This document shows positions 11,406-22,885 of a stretch of 64,000 nucleotides of DNA, piece by piece. A program made the position numbers and the translations under genes. Position 1 is the stretch's first letter; each line of letters starts with the position of its first letter. Below the pieces are notes generated by a model. It searched no databases, was not told where the DNA came from, and saw only the letters and a list, made by a program, of their open reading frames with translations. Location of the stretch: the NCBI GenBank assembly GCA_008973525.1, contig WACJ01000040.1:1240001-1304000 (forward strand). Reading direction: 5' to 3'. The DNA comes from Stenopsyche tienmushanensis. Its lineage: Eukaryota; Arthropoda; Insecta; Trichoptera; Stenopsychidae.

Positions 11406-11602
11406 AAACGGTCAATCGGGATAATATTTGTGACGGGACCAAAATATTTAAACGGTTTATCGAGGAAATCGGTAAATCGGGGAACGGTCAATGCGGGATT
11501 ATTTAACGTTGTTCTTATGGGAGTTTGACGGGACTATAAAAAATGAACGGTCCATCCGGGAAAACGTATTATGCGGGAACGGTTTATCGAGGTTCCACTG
11601 TA

Positions 11603-12123
11603 CTCGTTTACATCGGCTTTCATTGGGCGAATCAATTAAAATTGGCTATAAATAGAAGATCTTAATGAATATGTCGTCAATATTGTTTTAGCACACTCTA
11701 TAAATGTCCCTTTACTATCATATATTTTTAGTTCGCCTTGAATTATGTGTTCTTGTATTTAAAGCTCGGACGTTTTCATCTCGCAATTGCATAAATTGAA
11801 CGTGCAAAATTATTTCGCAAATATTGTCGCTCGTCGACTATTTATACGCGGGTTAGCATAAATATTTTCGCTTATTAGACTTAATTTCAAGTCGTGACGC
11901 TGCGGACATAATTGGATAAATTGCTGATTGTATGAATTTGCATGGCTAAGCTCGTTGATAATTTAGCACATCAACATAAATATGAATGATCAATCTGTTA
12001 TAAAATACTATTTTAACGATCCCACATTTTAATCGTTTCAATGAACAGTCTTTAACTTTTCCCACACCGTGCTAAAAAAAAAACACCCACGCGCTACCAT
12101 GATATGTATTTGGTACACCATAT
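11603..12123. other. Intergenic DNA, nothing recognised
   Basis: AT-rich sequence following the Tigger right TA. No supported feature. Confidence 0.5.
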
Positions 12124-12198
12124 GAAATTCTGAGCCCGTATCTATTATATTTCATATCGATATTACCATTATTAGAGTCGAGTTGTAGTAAATACATT
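12124..12198 (+). mobile_element. hAT-A fragment (copy 8)
   Basis: About 75 bp match the hAT-A internal block containing CCCGTATCTATTATATTTCAT and AGAGTCGAGTTGTAGTAAAT. No termini remain. A 76-codon frame downstream (12199-12429) has no recognisable domain. Confidence 0.65.
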
Positions 12199-12439
12199 AT
12201 GGCCAAGGAAAATACGAATCAATATCGATTGATAAGAATTGAGCTCGAATTATTACACCAAATTGCTTTGAAGACAAAGCTCTATTCTCAATATCTCAAG
12301 TGCCTGACTAACCACAAATTGTTCAAATATTTATACGCCTATTCATTTTTATCTTATTTACCAAAACTAAATTTCAGCTTTGAAATATTGAGACCTTGTG
12401 ATATCTTCGTTGTCTTGTTTGAATTTTAACTTGATTGCG

Positions 12440-12690
12440 TTGAGGTCGGAGAGAGACAGACAGAGAGTGTTTTGCGTACATCGTCCAATTGTTTAGATAG
12501 ATAACCCAGATTTATAGACTAATAACAACCCAAATTAATCGATTTCAAGTGTATTGTTTATGTTTACGTGAAAAAATGAACGAATATTGTGTGCTATCGA
12601 AAGTTAATTTATTTATATACAGGCTTCATACACGCTGCGCGGTCTTGATAGATAAGTAGTTTTGTACGGACGATAAGTGCAAGACGTCCT
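12440..12690. repeat. Foldback family copy F2, partial
   Basis: The copy contains GAGAGAGACAGACAGAGAG, a diverged ACCCAGATTTATAGACTAAT block, the ATATTGTGTGCTATCGA block and a downstream segment (CATACACGCTGCGCGGTC). That last segment recurs in copy F4 near 21340. The left end is diverged and the right end is joined to a TA-flanked MITE. Confidence 0.6.
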
Positions 12691-12911
12691 TTAAGAGTTA
12701 CCAAAAATGCTATTTTTTATTGTCTTATTGTTTTTCTGTTTTTTTTTTTTAACTTGTTTTATGCGATTTTGGATATATTTTATATAGATATTTCAAAGTT
12801 ATGCGGTTTTTTAAAATCCATGGAACGCATCTTCACTTTTTCTATGTATATAATTTTTTTTGTGCGATTTGCCGTGGAACGCATCTACCGCACAAAAAAA
12901 AGGTTTAAGTG
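12676..12911. mobile_element. Partial MITE of the TTTTTTGTGCGG family
   Basis: This segment matches 34742-34973 closely (CATGGAACGCATCTTCAC, CGGAACGCATCTACCGCAC-type blocks) and ends CCGCACAAAAAAAAGGTTTAAGTG before a TA dinucleotide (12912-12913). Only the right half is present. The complete version is at 33751-34973. Confidence 0.7.
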
Positions 12912-12913
12912 TA

Positions 12914-14194
12914 CTTTGAAAGTTGATATACATAATTTTTCATATGGCGAATTCCCATTGCATTCCACGGGTTTTTAAGATAGGATAAGATAATTTGAAA
13001 TAGGATAAGATTCATGAGTGAGTGGTGAAATTATTTTAAATGATATTTTAATAATTGTTGCAATTACAGTCGCTCATAGGTGATGACTTTAATTAATTGT
13101 CTCACTTTTACAGATTCAGGATATCATCTCCAGATTTGTTTTTTTGATGAAATTTTATTCGCTATCTGAATTTCAACCCAAACCAACCGAATCTAAGCCA
13201 CCAAAACAATATTTGTTAAAAATATAAATAATGATCTTATAAAGCAGCTTCCAAACTATGACCCGCTAAAGGTTTTGCGCTTCCCGTGAGAGGTTATCAT
13301 CCAACCCGCGACCCTTTTTGACCTAACGACAATAAATATCTCGTGTTTGTGACAATGTTTTTATTTTGATAGTACGTAATAGCAAATGACTTCACCGTGT
13401 CTATTATAAAGCTGTGATTACACGTAATAATGAACATATGTAACCATTGGATGTCTACATGTATCCATACCAGGGCCGCAGATTAACGGACGGAAATTAG
13501 GATTCAAACCCCAATTGTGTTTTATTTGTTTCAATTTAAGATTCAAACGCGATTTATCAAACTTGTTCAATTTAAGTGAGTTTTTTTGTGCGAATTTATC
13601 GCATAAAAAAGAGACTTGTTACACACGTACTTGTACGAATAATAAATTATCATTGCGCGTCTTCCGCACGTGCATAAGCACTTCTTTATCTGAGTTATTT
13701 TTCAATAATCGTATCCGTTATCTTGATCGTTGTAAATATCAATTTGTCGTTTTGTTGATCTTGCAATCCGATCACGTCAAAATACTTCTTCAATCAAATT
13801 CTTTGGCTGTCGTCACATCAACATCTGAATCCGCGTGCTGAATTTCGAACACGTACCACAAATGTACCATCCGACGTAGGCGTACGGAATAATGATTTTT
13901 TGGAGGATGTCTATGTTATGTTGGAACAATTCTTTTGCCATGATGTATATGTGGCATTAATTAATGTAACGGCTTGCCATGTGTTTTTTTCGATTGCTGC
14001 TCATGCCGAAAAATAAACACAATCCCCAGTGTGTTGAAAAGCTATTGAGTTAATCAAATAATTTATGAGATGCTTGGCAGTTATGTACATTCAAAGATCT
14101 TTGTAAACTGATGCGAGGGAAACAATTATTTAGGTATGATAAATCGTTTTTATTTTAATTCTCAATCGTTTTTTTTTTAAACTTAAATACACCT
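12914..14194. other. Intergenic DNA, no supported gene
   Basis: A 108-codon frame on + (13515-13841), mildly cysteine-rich, has no recognised motif and no splice context. Otherwise nothing. Confidence 0.45.
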
Positions 14195-14301
14195 TGATAA
14201 AGCTGTGCGCAAGATGGGTACCGCGTTTGTTTCCAATAGAACAAAAACAGCGTCGTGTTTCAATCAAGTGTTTAGCGACATTTCACAGCAATGAATCAAT
14301 T
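14195..14301 (+). pseudogene. mariner transposase fragment
   Basis: The + strand reads IKLCARWVPRL followed by EQKQRRV and a CLATF-like segment, the well-conserved mariner block CARWVPR-x-LT-x-QK-x-RRV. It is only about 35 codons long, with a stop right after. Similar pieces occur at 24.0 kb and 33.2 kb on -. Confidence 0.8.
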
Positions 14302-14486
14302 TAGAAAGAGACATGAATCCATCACTTCTGAGACAAAGAAACTAAAATGCAAAACCTGAATTAAATATATTCACGTCTGAAAAGACACGCTCATTCTTAA
14401 ATTTGAATGGCTACTTGCGCTAACCAACTAACCGGATTATATAACCTAAAACTAAAAATCTTCCGTGATTGTACAGATCTTGGAAG

Positions 14487-14605
14487 ACCCCAGGTACGCA
14501 TTTATCCCCGAAAATGCCGCATAAGACCCTAAAAGAGGACGGAGTGACAACAAGGTGTGTGTATCCAACCGGTCCACTTATCGAATCGCTGACATGACGA
14601 ATGAA
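14487..14605 (+). repeat. Hairpin repeat family H, copy 1
   Basis: The block shares GGTACGCATTTATCCCC, ACGGAGTG and the AACCGGTCC...ATCGCTGACATGACG terminal segment with copies at 23722, 24335 and 60064. In the 60-kb copy the core is CGGTCCGCTTTTCGGACCG, a 7-bp stem with a 5-base loop. Here the stem is degraded. Like the 24-kb copies, it lies close to a mariner fragment. Confidence 0.6.
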
Positions 14606-15869
14606 AATGGCGGGCGCCTGCTTTGCCACCCCCTAGTTACGACTCTGATTATAAGCATTACGGTCTTCTGCAACGCTTTCGGGCGTTCAACAATCAAAAG
14701 GATTTCCTGCCACATAATAAAAGAAGACTTTCTTTTGATTAGTATTTATATCAACAAACGCGATAAGCAACTCAAAGAAAACTAGTCATCATTGTTGAAT
14801 AAAATGATTCATTTCGCATGTTTATGTCTTCTGATTTCTTATATAGTTCTGGAAGTATTTCAGCGACGCGTTTTTAATTCGACATGTTTCTGGACTCAAA
14901 GAAGACATTCAACGTCCTTCGTCGTATTTTTAAGTCCACGCCCGATCGGGTTTTTAATGTCGATTTGACGACTGTCTGACAATAATATAATTTTTATGAT
15001 CATCGTTTTTATTCCAAATAGGCATCCGATGCGCATTACAACGCCTGGATGAAAATATTTTAGTCCAGTTCTTTTGTCCAGTCTGCTGCAGATCTTCGAG
15101 GTCTTGCTAGAATTTGGCATATATCATTCACGCCTTTCTGTTAATAAATATTCGGTTCAAAGATTTTCTTTGAATTTGACAAACATATCTCTGAAGTTTG
15201 ATGATTAATGGACATAGAAAAACATATTGTTAACAGCCTCTTTGCATCACACTTGTATAAATTCTGGGAAATGATTCTCGGACATTTTTATTAATAAATA
15301 TAACTTTAAAATATCAGCAATTCCACGTTATGATTCATGGACCGGATGGATTAATTTTTTCCCATCCAATGATGATGATGATGTAGACTTAATTCAATGC
15401 ATTTTTTTTTAAACAATAATCTAAGAAATTAAATGTTCGTCCATGACCTGAAATTTTAACACATGCTTTGTTTCGTTTTACATCCTTCATTGCCAATATC
15501 CGTCTTTAATGCGATTGAATTTTACTAACCACAATTTAATTTAATATTAATGTTTCGCATATATTTTTGTTATAATTGACATCGAATGTCATAAAATATT
15601 TAACTTCATGGATACAAAGAAAAACTTGTATTTATTCTATGGCAGACATCTGCTTTTTAAATCAACATATTTTGGGTAAATATTTGTATCCGTGTAGAAT
15701 TTCAACAACCTCATGCGAAGCGTTTGTACTCTGACGTTTCATGAGAAAGCTTTGTTTTAAGTCGAGCCCTTATGGGCGACGTCAATTAGGACTCATTTAA
15801 TGGCGGCGGCTCTGTTAATTTTCTCTATCCAAATGCGTCGCGTTTTAATGGAAGGAATGTAAGCTTCAA
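14606..15869. other. Intergenic DNA, nothing recognised
   Basis: AT-rich sequence. Short open frames on both strands have no recognisable motifs. Confidence 0.45.
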
Positions 15870-16162
15870 TTGAGTTTGGAGCGAATTAAAGACTTGGCAC
15901 ATTCATTCAGCTTCTACTCCATAAATTCTTCGCTCTTGATACATCCGGAGTTGCTCTTATTATATAATGACAAATATGAATTGATCAAGCCGCATTTGAT
16001 GGAATGGAACAACTCCATTGAAGATAAAAGCACGGATTTGTTCTGGATCAAACTTTAATGCTACTATATAAGACAACCTTCAAACATCCTCTCAGATCCC
16101 AGATTTATGACATGTTTGCTTGGATCATTCAAAGAAATCGACACATTCAATGGAAACTGTTA
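15870..16162 (+). pseudogene. Unidentified protein-like frames interrupted by a MITE
   Basis: A 62-codon frame (15870-16058) is followed by a second frame from 16058 that runs up to a Harbinger-like MITE at 16163. Both have balanced residue composition, but no start context, domain or homologue that I recognise. The MITE insertion shows that whatever was here is not under constraint now. Confidence 0.22.
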
Positions 16163-16330
16163 GGCCTGATCCACACTATGGTGCCGGTAACGGTTCGATC
16201 TCGGTCTCGGTCCGGTCAAATATTCTCATACAAAAAACGGGATTGGAACGATCCGATAGTGTTTGAAGAAGTAGAATATTTGATCGGAGCGAGATCGAAC
16301 CGTTACTGGCACCATAGTGTGGATCAGGCC
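16163..16330. mobile_element. PIF/Harbinger-like MITE, copy 1
   Basis: A 168-bp element starts GGCCTGATCCACACTATGG and ends with the near-perfect inverted complement CCATAGTGTGGATCAGGCC, followed inward by GGTAACGGTTCGATCTCG and its complement. Direct TTA trinucleotides flank it (16160-16162 and 16331-16333). A TTA/TWA duplication with GGCC-starting ends is characteristic of the PIF/Harbinger superfamily. No coding capacity. Confidence 0.85.
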
Positions 16331-16913
16331 TTATGGAAAGGGCGGGTAAAATGAGGCAAATACGCTAATCTCGTGTCACGTGGTTTTACTACGAGACCAA
16401 TGGCGGCCGTCTGCAGCGCAGCAATAAAGATGAAAGGATCGAGATCACAATTTCCCGCCTATAAAATACATCTTCTCTTCGTCATCTTCGATCTTGCCTT
16501 TTCACGCTTGAGAATAAAGCTTATCATCTTCAACAAAAATCATACCATGACCATAACATCTTCATCGACAAAAAATTCCAGATGTCTGAGGAATTGTAAA
16601 TAAATATCTTGCAGACAGCCGACATCTTTTTATAGTCATCCGACCTGATAGTAACGATCGCTCGACGTATCTTCCATCCTGCAGGCCTCTTTATGATCCG
16701 ATAACGAACGAACCCGAGAACCGTTCAACGTGAAGCGATCAGGGTGGGGGGGGGGAGGGGCTCCATGTAACAGAAACAGCTTTTATCAGCGCCTCTTCTT
16801 CGATCCTTTGTTCGTACAGATTCAAAATGTCATGGGTTGAAGCGCAGTCCGAAGAGCACCCGCCTTCAAATTCATAATCATTTTTTATACTTAATCGCTC
16901 AATTCAATTCCCC
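16331..16913. other. Intergenic DNA with possible TATA motif
   Basis: TATAAAAT at about 16462 lies upstream of a very short frame starting ATGACCATAACATC (about 16546). A G-homopolymer interrupted by A occurs at about 16744-16757. No gene is supported. Confidence 0.35.
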
Positions 16914-17595
16914 CCCCCCCCGCACTTATTTAGAAAGAGCACTCTTGTACTTTGAGCTCGAAGACAGACAGAGACAGAACGTAGCGCAATTCGGGAGACA
17001 GAGACGGAGAGCTTCCCCGCATACATCGCACGATTGTATAGATCGTTAACCCAAATTTATCGACTAATAATGATTTCGATTAAAAGTTTGTTATTTGTTT
17101 ACGCAAAAAAATGACCGAATATTGTGTGCTATCGACAGTGTTTATTTATTTAATTGCTTCCTGTTCATCGCCGCTTGTCGAATGAGTCTTTGTCTAATTA
17201 CCATTTCCTTCTAAAGCACGAGCAAATCAATCGATTTTTTGTGCATTGTTTATGTAAAGAAATGACGTGGTCTTGTATGCTATCAACACTGTTTATTTAC
17301 AATTGACTCTGCCTCGAATTGAAGATTGTCTTACGCTGACATGGCGTCAACGACTTGTATATCGTTTATGTTTCCATGGGAACGTTTTAAAAGCTTGTGA
17401 AAATCTAGTGGTAGCACAAAATATTCGGTCATTTCTTCAAGTAACGATCTATACAATCGTGCGTTGTACGCAGGAAGCTCTCCGTCTCTGTCTCACATGC
17501 ACAGCCACCGTCTCTGTCTCTCTCCGAGCTCAACGTTCAAGGGTGCTCTTTCTGAATCACTGAAATTCGCTCGCAAATACGCGATCATCCTACCA
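16914..17595. mobile_element. Foldback family copy F3, full inverted structure
   Basis: The left arm carries TAGAAAGAGCACTCTTG and GAGCTCGAAGACAGACAGAG. The right arm ends with the inverse complement CGAGCTCAACGTTC, GGGTGCTCTTTCTGA near 17562, with GTCTCTGTCTC-type tracts in the mirror position. The two arms are roughly 170 bp and enclose about 350 bp with ATTGTGTGCTATCGACAG-like blocks. C-homopolymers (about 16908-16920) precede it, as in F1. No transposase was seen, so this looks like a non-autonomous foldback element. Confidence 0.75.
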
Positions 17596-19520
17596 TACAG
17601 GTCAACTATGAGAATTTTTCTTAATAAACAATGAGTATTAAAATTATGAAATATTAAAATTTGCATTGTAAAAATGATATTATAATCGAAACTAAGTAGA
17701 TATTTGATGATTTGGATTATCCGTGTTTACTGTATAAATTATCTATCGATGGATTATTAATTAATTCATGGAATACGTATTTATCTTGTTCAACAAATTC
17801 CATCACGGTAATAAATCGATATCAATCAAACCTATTATTTTTCGTATCAAAACACATTGACGACCGGCAGCAACCCTTATGCGAAATTATTCGCATTTAA
17901 TTACAAAGTATGTTTTATTAATATTTATTTAATTTATATATACGATCTAGTTTGCTCTGACTATTTCATCGCAGCATTCGAATCGCTTATCAGTAGATAA
18001 CGCGTGTTCTGTATATCACTTAACATATCCCTATTGTTTCGGTAGAACTCTCCCAAACCTTGCGCTCTGAACACGTTTATTATTCAATATTTTTTGGGGG
18101 GGGGAGGAGTGAGCGATCTTAAATCTAAAGTGCAGTGCGATTTAAATCTATAACAAAATGGACAAAAATTCAAAAACCTCAGTGAATACGATATTGCGAT
18201 TGTGGAATAAGGTTTAATTTTTGACGTTATTCTATCTGTGTCTGTGTGTTAAAAAATGACAACCATCGTCAAAAAGAACTTTATTGGATTTCTCATCAAT
18301 GTGTATCATGATAAAATCCAAAAGAAAATGAAGGTTGGATTATTTTGTTTAATCGTTTATTGTGCTTGTATATTCATCATGATTAAATTGGATTTCAATT
18401 AAATCCTTAAAAATTCCACGTATTTAATTAAAAAATATTATATCATTGTTATAGATAAATAATTGAATTTTAAAGTGTTTCAATATTTAAACAATCCGAT
18501 ATGTATTATGATTTGACATCGACATTTATCTTATCGCAGTTTTCTAAAAATGTCACATAATTAGGCTCGTCGCGTCGATAAAAATTTAAAGGCCTTCATA
18601 CGGCGTTCCCATAAGTTATGTCGCATCGGCGCCATACATTATCTATTCATTATCGTTAGGAAGACTCACGACCGCTTGTTTTCTAGGAACGTTTTTCAAT
18701 GAGGACATGCGGTTTTAATGACAAACACACATTTTCATATCAAAGCTGATATTTTTCACAGAATCTCGGTTTCCTGTTACTGTTTATCCACACGAGAAAA
18801 CAACAAAAATATGTTTCCGTACGAAGAATAAAAAGGTTTTCGTTAATCTGAAGAAATCTCCACGATGCAAGATTTTCACGAATCAGCATTTAGTCCTACG
18901 CTTCCCATAATCGCGCTTATTACACGCATGCTCAGTGCAAACATTTAATACGCTCGTTACAACGAATTTGTCATGTGTGTATGTTTTGCGTCATAAAGAG
19001 ATAAATCTAATCGCAATGTAAAGACTGTATTGTATTGCTAATTAATCCACCGCATAATACGTCATTGGAGATATTTCAACCCCAACATTTTGAAATTGAT
19101 CGCTCTGTAATCGTATCGGAATCAGCTAGGCGTAAAATAATGTTGTAGGACGACGCAATAATATATTTATTATTGAAATCCCACGCCGATCGAACGTCAT
19201 ATGCTATACGCGATGGGTGTGGCAATAATTAATGACCGTTCAGAATTGTAATAATTTTGTTTTCAAGATTAATCGCGTTTATTGGCCATGCTTAATCTTC
19301 TATTGATCCAAATATAATGGACCAAACGCCTCTTATTATAAAAGGTTCGAGTTCAAATACAGATTGTGGGAAAAAATAGGAAGTATTCATATTACCAATC
19401 GATCAATTCAGATTTACCTTGATTTTATACAACGTGTAAAAATATTTATTATATGGATATCACAATCTTCAACAACGAATATTAGCATGGCACAGAGTTT
19501 GTGTCCTCGGATGGTAAACA
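17596..19520. other. AT-rich intergenic DNA, no gene
   Basis: Nearly 2 kb without a recognised gene or repeat copy. A G-homopolymer occurs near 18096-18106. All open frames are short. Confidence 0.5.
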
Positions 19521-19802
19521 TACGAGGTCTGATTAAAAAATACGTTATGACTCGTTTGTCTGTCTCCATTAGAGTGAGATCGTGTTTATCGCGTCTGTCG
19601 CGCATCAAGAATTTTGAACAACGCGTTAAGTTTTGTTTTAGGTTGCAAAAAAGTGTCAAAGTTGAAATTTTACAATCGATGTATGGCGATGATATGGTAA
19701 CATTGAAGACTGTTTACAAATGGTATGAGCGATTTAAAAACGGGATTGAGTCGTATGAAGACGAGCAACGCTCGGGACTTTCATCGACCTTAAAAGACAT
19801 GG

Positions 19803-20487
19803 ACTAAAACTCGCAAAATTCCCGATTTCCCGATAAATTATTCATTTCCGTCGCTGCAGATGAATACTTATACACTATAATACGTTGATGTGATTTATAA
19901 TTATATTACGAAGGAATACAAAAAATCTGAACCCCGTATCTAATATATTTCATGTCGATATTCCCATTATTAGAGTCGAGGTGTAGTAAATACATCACCG
20001 GTAGGAAAGCGTTAATGTAACAATTTGAAAAACATATATGTACTCTATATATTTATACATAGATTAGACAGTTACTGACTCTAGGTGTCGCCTAAGCTCG
20101 CCGATCAGTAGTTACGCCACTGTTTCCATGCGTCCAGATTTCGGCGGAAATGTCTTTAGTAGCTTTCATCGTGCTGGTGAGGTGTATGATTTCTGTTAGA
20201 TAAAAATTTTAATCCCTTATTTTTCGGGATTACTTTTACCATGAGCATCCAAGGCCCAATCCACACTATGGTGCCGGTAACGGTTCGATCTCGCTCTCGG
20301 TCTCAGTCCGGTCAAATATTCTCATACAAGAAACATAATTGAAACGATCCGATAGTGTGAATACTCTGATTGTTTCTTATGCAAGAATATTTGATCGGAC
20401 CGGGATCGGAGCGAGATCGAACCGTTACCGGCACCATAGTGTGGATCTGGCCTAAATCTCTCCGGGATCCCGGGATTGGATTCTCTA
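19803..20487 (+). mobile_element. hAT-A copy 3, left end missing
   Basis: The copy starts inside the family at GGACTAAAACTCGCAAAATTC and runs to the right terminus GATCCCGGGATTGGATTCTCTA. It carries the TAGTTACGCCACTGTTTCC block and a nested Harbinger-like MITE. The left terminus is absent, and the mariner sequence at the left is abruptly joined to the internal hAT-A sequence. Confidence 0.75.
20253..20452. mobile_element. PIF/Harbinger-like MITE, copy 2, nested in hAT-A
   Basis: A 200-bp element with the same ends as the 16163 copy: GGCCCAATCCACACTATGG at the left and CCATAGTGTGGATCTGGCC at the right. Flanks are CAA and TAA. Other hAT-A copies read GAGCACCTAAAACTG at this place, so the empty site contains the expected TAA target. 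This gives a clear insertion order: mariner, then hAT-A, then MITE. Confidence 0.85.
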
Positions 20488-20703
20488 CTCACTAGATTTA
20501 ACACCATGCGATTTCTGGTTCTTCCCAAAAATAAAACGTTTTAATACCGTTCCTAACATTGAGATTAACCCTTTAAAGAGATAAGACACGGAGTTGTATC
20601 CGAATGTATCCATTGATTCAAAAAGAGCATTCTTACGCATTGAGCTCGGAGAAAAACAGAGACGGAAAGTGTATCTTGCATACATCGTACGATTGTTATA
20701 GAT

Positions 20704-21004
20704 CAGCGCTTCTTAAACTTATGTAGTCCGCGCGGACCTCCTCTTGGAGCAAAATTTCTTTCGCGGACCCCTTTTTGGGCAATTTTTTTTTCGCGGACCC
20801 CCTCGTGAACATATTTGTTTTTTGGCGAACCCGTCCCAACCCTTGATATAATTTTTCCAATAAATTCATATTTCTTAATCAATTAACAATGTTTTCAGTA
20901 AACAATTCTACGAAAATATCTTTTTCAAGTATAGATAAATGTTTTTTTTATATTCTCGCGGACTCCCAGTAATGTCTTCGCGGACCCCAGTTTAAAAACC
21001 GCTG
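20704..21004. mobile_element. Buster-like hAT MITE nested in foldback copy F4
   Basis: A 301-bp element starts CAGCGCTTCTTAAACTTATG and ends CCCCAGTTTAAAAACCGCTG. GCGGACC(C) motifs repeat near both ends. The flanks TTATAGAT (20696-20703) and GTATAGAT (21005-21012) agree at 7 of 8 positions. Other family copies have GTATAGATC here, so the duplicated target is confirmed by empty sites. The TSD fits nnnTAnnn. Confidence 0.88.
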
Positions 21005-21037
21005 GTATAGATCGTTAACCCAAATTTATCGACTAAT

Positions 21038-21217
21038 CATCATCATCATAGTGCAGCCACTAACAGTCCACTACAGAACTATGGGCCTCTTCAATATCCA
21101 TTCACAGGAAGGGGTTACATGCATTTCGTCTGTATCACACATTCACCTCCTCATTTGCTCGATATTGAAGGTAGCATTACCACCGAGTTTTGTTTCGAAC
21201 GCTCACCCAACGGATAT
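21038..21217 (-). mobile_element. SINE-like retroelement copy S1, 5' truncated
   Basis: In minus orientation the element ends in GAT repeats (CATCATCATCAT on +, next to the left flank). It carries the family blocks GAAGGGGTTACAT, CTCGATATTGAAGGTAGCATTACC and CGCTCACCCAACGG. ATCGACTAAT flanks both sides (21028-21037 and 21218-21227), a 10-bp target-site duplication as made by target-primed reverse transcription. The target lies in the conserved TTTATCGACTAATAAT block of the foldback family. Confidence 0.85.
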
Positions 21218-21395
21218 ATCGACTAATAATGTTATATAAATAATATAATTGATCGATTTCAAGTGTATTGTTTATATTTACTTGAAGAAATTACCTAATA
21301 TTGTGTTCTATCGACATTATTTATTTATTTATGTACAAGCTTCATGCACGCTGCGATGGTCATGTTAGATAAGTGGATTTGTACGGATTTAAAAT

Positions 21396-21879
21396 CACTA
21401 CTCAAAGGGTTAAATAGATATTGAAGAGCTGCATGTGGCTGTTCTAGTATGTTATAAATCTGCATTTGAATCAGACTATAACAAAAATCCAGTACATACA
21501 GCATTTTAACTACGCTTTAATATCATATGCGATTTTTGGATTTAAGGGAATGTCGCGTAAAACGAAGCAAACAATTCTTATCATCTGAAATATTGAGCCA
21601 TTTTTATATGCACACTCATTGTCTATGTTTAGTAAACATTCTATGACTAATTTTAAGTCTTCTATGGTAGTTTTCGTCATATCTTTTTAAATTTCTTCGT
21701 ATTGCACGTAAATAAGAGATAGCGTCGAGGCTTTAAGACCCAGTAAATGTTTTGATATTTTTTTGTTCATTGAAGATCGTCGTCCAGGTCGTTTAAATCT
21801 TCATATTGTATTTGCTTAATTCAAGCATTGTGAGATCAAAAGCGCGATCGTGAATATGAGACTGGCATTATGATTGAAT
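21396..21879. other. Intergenic DNA, nothing recognised
   Basis: No supported gene or repeat. Confidence 0.45.
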
Positions 21880-22380
21880 TCAAAAATGTCTCAGGGTCCG
21901 ATTGTTGCATTGCAAATCGATATTGAATGTTTGCGGTGCATCATCGAGGTCTATTGCCGATGCCCCAGGCAAGCATATTTCATGTGAATTACGATCACAC
22001 CACAAGATTGCCATGAACGGAACAGGAATTGACGTATCTCGAAATCGTTCACGCATAGTGGTATGTCGGCTGTCCTCAATTTTCCACCTTTCTTTGCAAA
22101 ACATTTCTTCTTAGAATGCTTCCATATATTCCAAAACGACTTCCTCTTCGACTACGAAACAAATGCGGCCGACTAACGTCGAAGCACGTATTCAAGAAAA
22201 TGGGCCAACGCAATTTTTTTTATTTGCGAATGAAAATAAAAAAGATTCACACGGCCATTACTGTCTATTATTTTGTAAAGAAAATATTTCACTTTCATCC
22301 GTACTCTCTACATTCTCATACAGCTCAACGACTCTATAAATACAAACTGTTGATATTTTCGTCCATTCATAATTTATGAT
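21880..22380 (-). pseudogene. Unidentified decayed minus-strand open frames
   Basis: A 74-codon frame (22104-21880) is preceded upstream by further minus-strand frames in different phases up to about 22300. The predicted pieces have mixed, protein-like composition but match no family I recognise. The + strand is also open here (21902-22114), so the strand assignment is tentative. No splice signals join the pieces. They could be remnants of an acquired gene or a compositional accident. Confidence 0.22.
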
Positions 22381-22885
22381 CTTTTTTTGCATTCATTCGC
22401 CGTGCAAAATATCTCCACATATTTATGGACCAGCTATGCAATTATGTCATATGATAATTTCGCGTTTCCTTCCGGCTTTATATCGCAATGATTCCTAGAT
22501 CCATATAAATCTATGCAAACACGTCCAACTATTCATATCCGTTTATTCCACATACTATACAAGGTCTGTGTTTTTCAAAAGTACGAAGGTCTCATATCGT
22601 ATATTGCGTATTGATATAATGTAAATACGTATTTGATTTACAATTTGCCCTAATGTTTGTACTCATTGTTTCCCAAAATATACATTGAATTTTCCGGATA
22701 ACTCCCACGTTTTATATCGGGGCAAAAGCGCCATGATGACACAATGTCGGAATCAAACAGAAAATGAAATCATATTTCCTTATAAATTATATACATACAA
22801 TATTCTGTTACAACAAGTAATCATGTGTTTTTTATTGATTATGTGATACAAACAGAACGGACATCCAGTACAAGCCATAGTTCGA

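Larger units (their letters stand above)
9916..11600 (-). mobile_element. Tigger/pogo-type transposon, internally deleted, TA target duplication
   Basis: The left end CAGTGAAACCTCGATTTTACG and right end TATCGAGGTTCCACTG form terminal inverted repeats flanked by TA (9914-9915 and 11601-11602), as expected for pogo/Tigger. Sub-terminal blocks with GCGGGAAACGGT-type repeats occur at both ends. Inside are a minus-strand CENP-B-like DNA-binding reading frame, a C-terminal tail in another frame, and a fragment of a non-LTR reverse transcriptase near the right end. The catalytic DDE region is absent, so it could move only with help. Confidence 0.88.
19521..20580 (+). pseudogene. mariner element split by a hAT-A fragment
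   Basis: The left piece starts TACGAGGTCTGATTAAAAA, the typical mariner inverted-repeat start at TA. It encodes the N-terminal helix-turn-helix region: EQRVKFCFRL, then TLKTVYKWYERFKNG and EDEQRSG (19610-19780). The right piece after 20488 reads SLDLTPCDFWFFPKIK, the block around the third catalytic aspartate of mariner (YSPDLAPCDFFLFPKLK-like). Between them sits a hAT-A fragment (19803-20487), and about 200 residues of the catalytic domain are missing. A deletion accompanied or preceded the hAT-A insertion. Confidence 0.82.
20615..21395. repeat. Foldback family copy F4, broken by two later insertions
   Basis: AAAAAGAGCATTCTTACGCATTGAGCTCGG, split here as AGAGCATTC and TTGAGCTCGGAG, starts the copy. 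The ATTGTTATAGAT block is interrupted by a hAT MITE at 20704, resumes at GTATAGATCGTTAACCC (21005), is interrupted again by a SINE at 21038, and continues with the ATTGTGTTCTATCGAC block to about 21395. Removing both insertions restores an order matching F2. Confidence 0.75.

Noticed and set aside
16170..16320. GGTTCGATC motifs as tRNA B boxes
   Set aside because: They lie in the terminal inverted repeats of a Harbinger-like MITE and no tRNA cloverleaf could be drawn.
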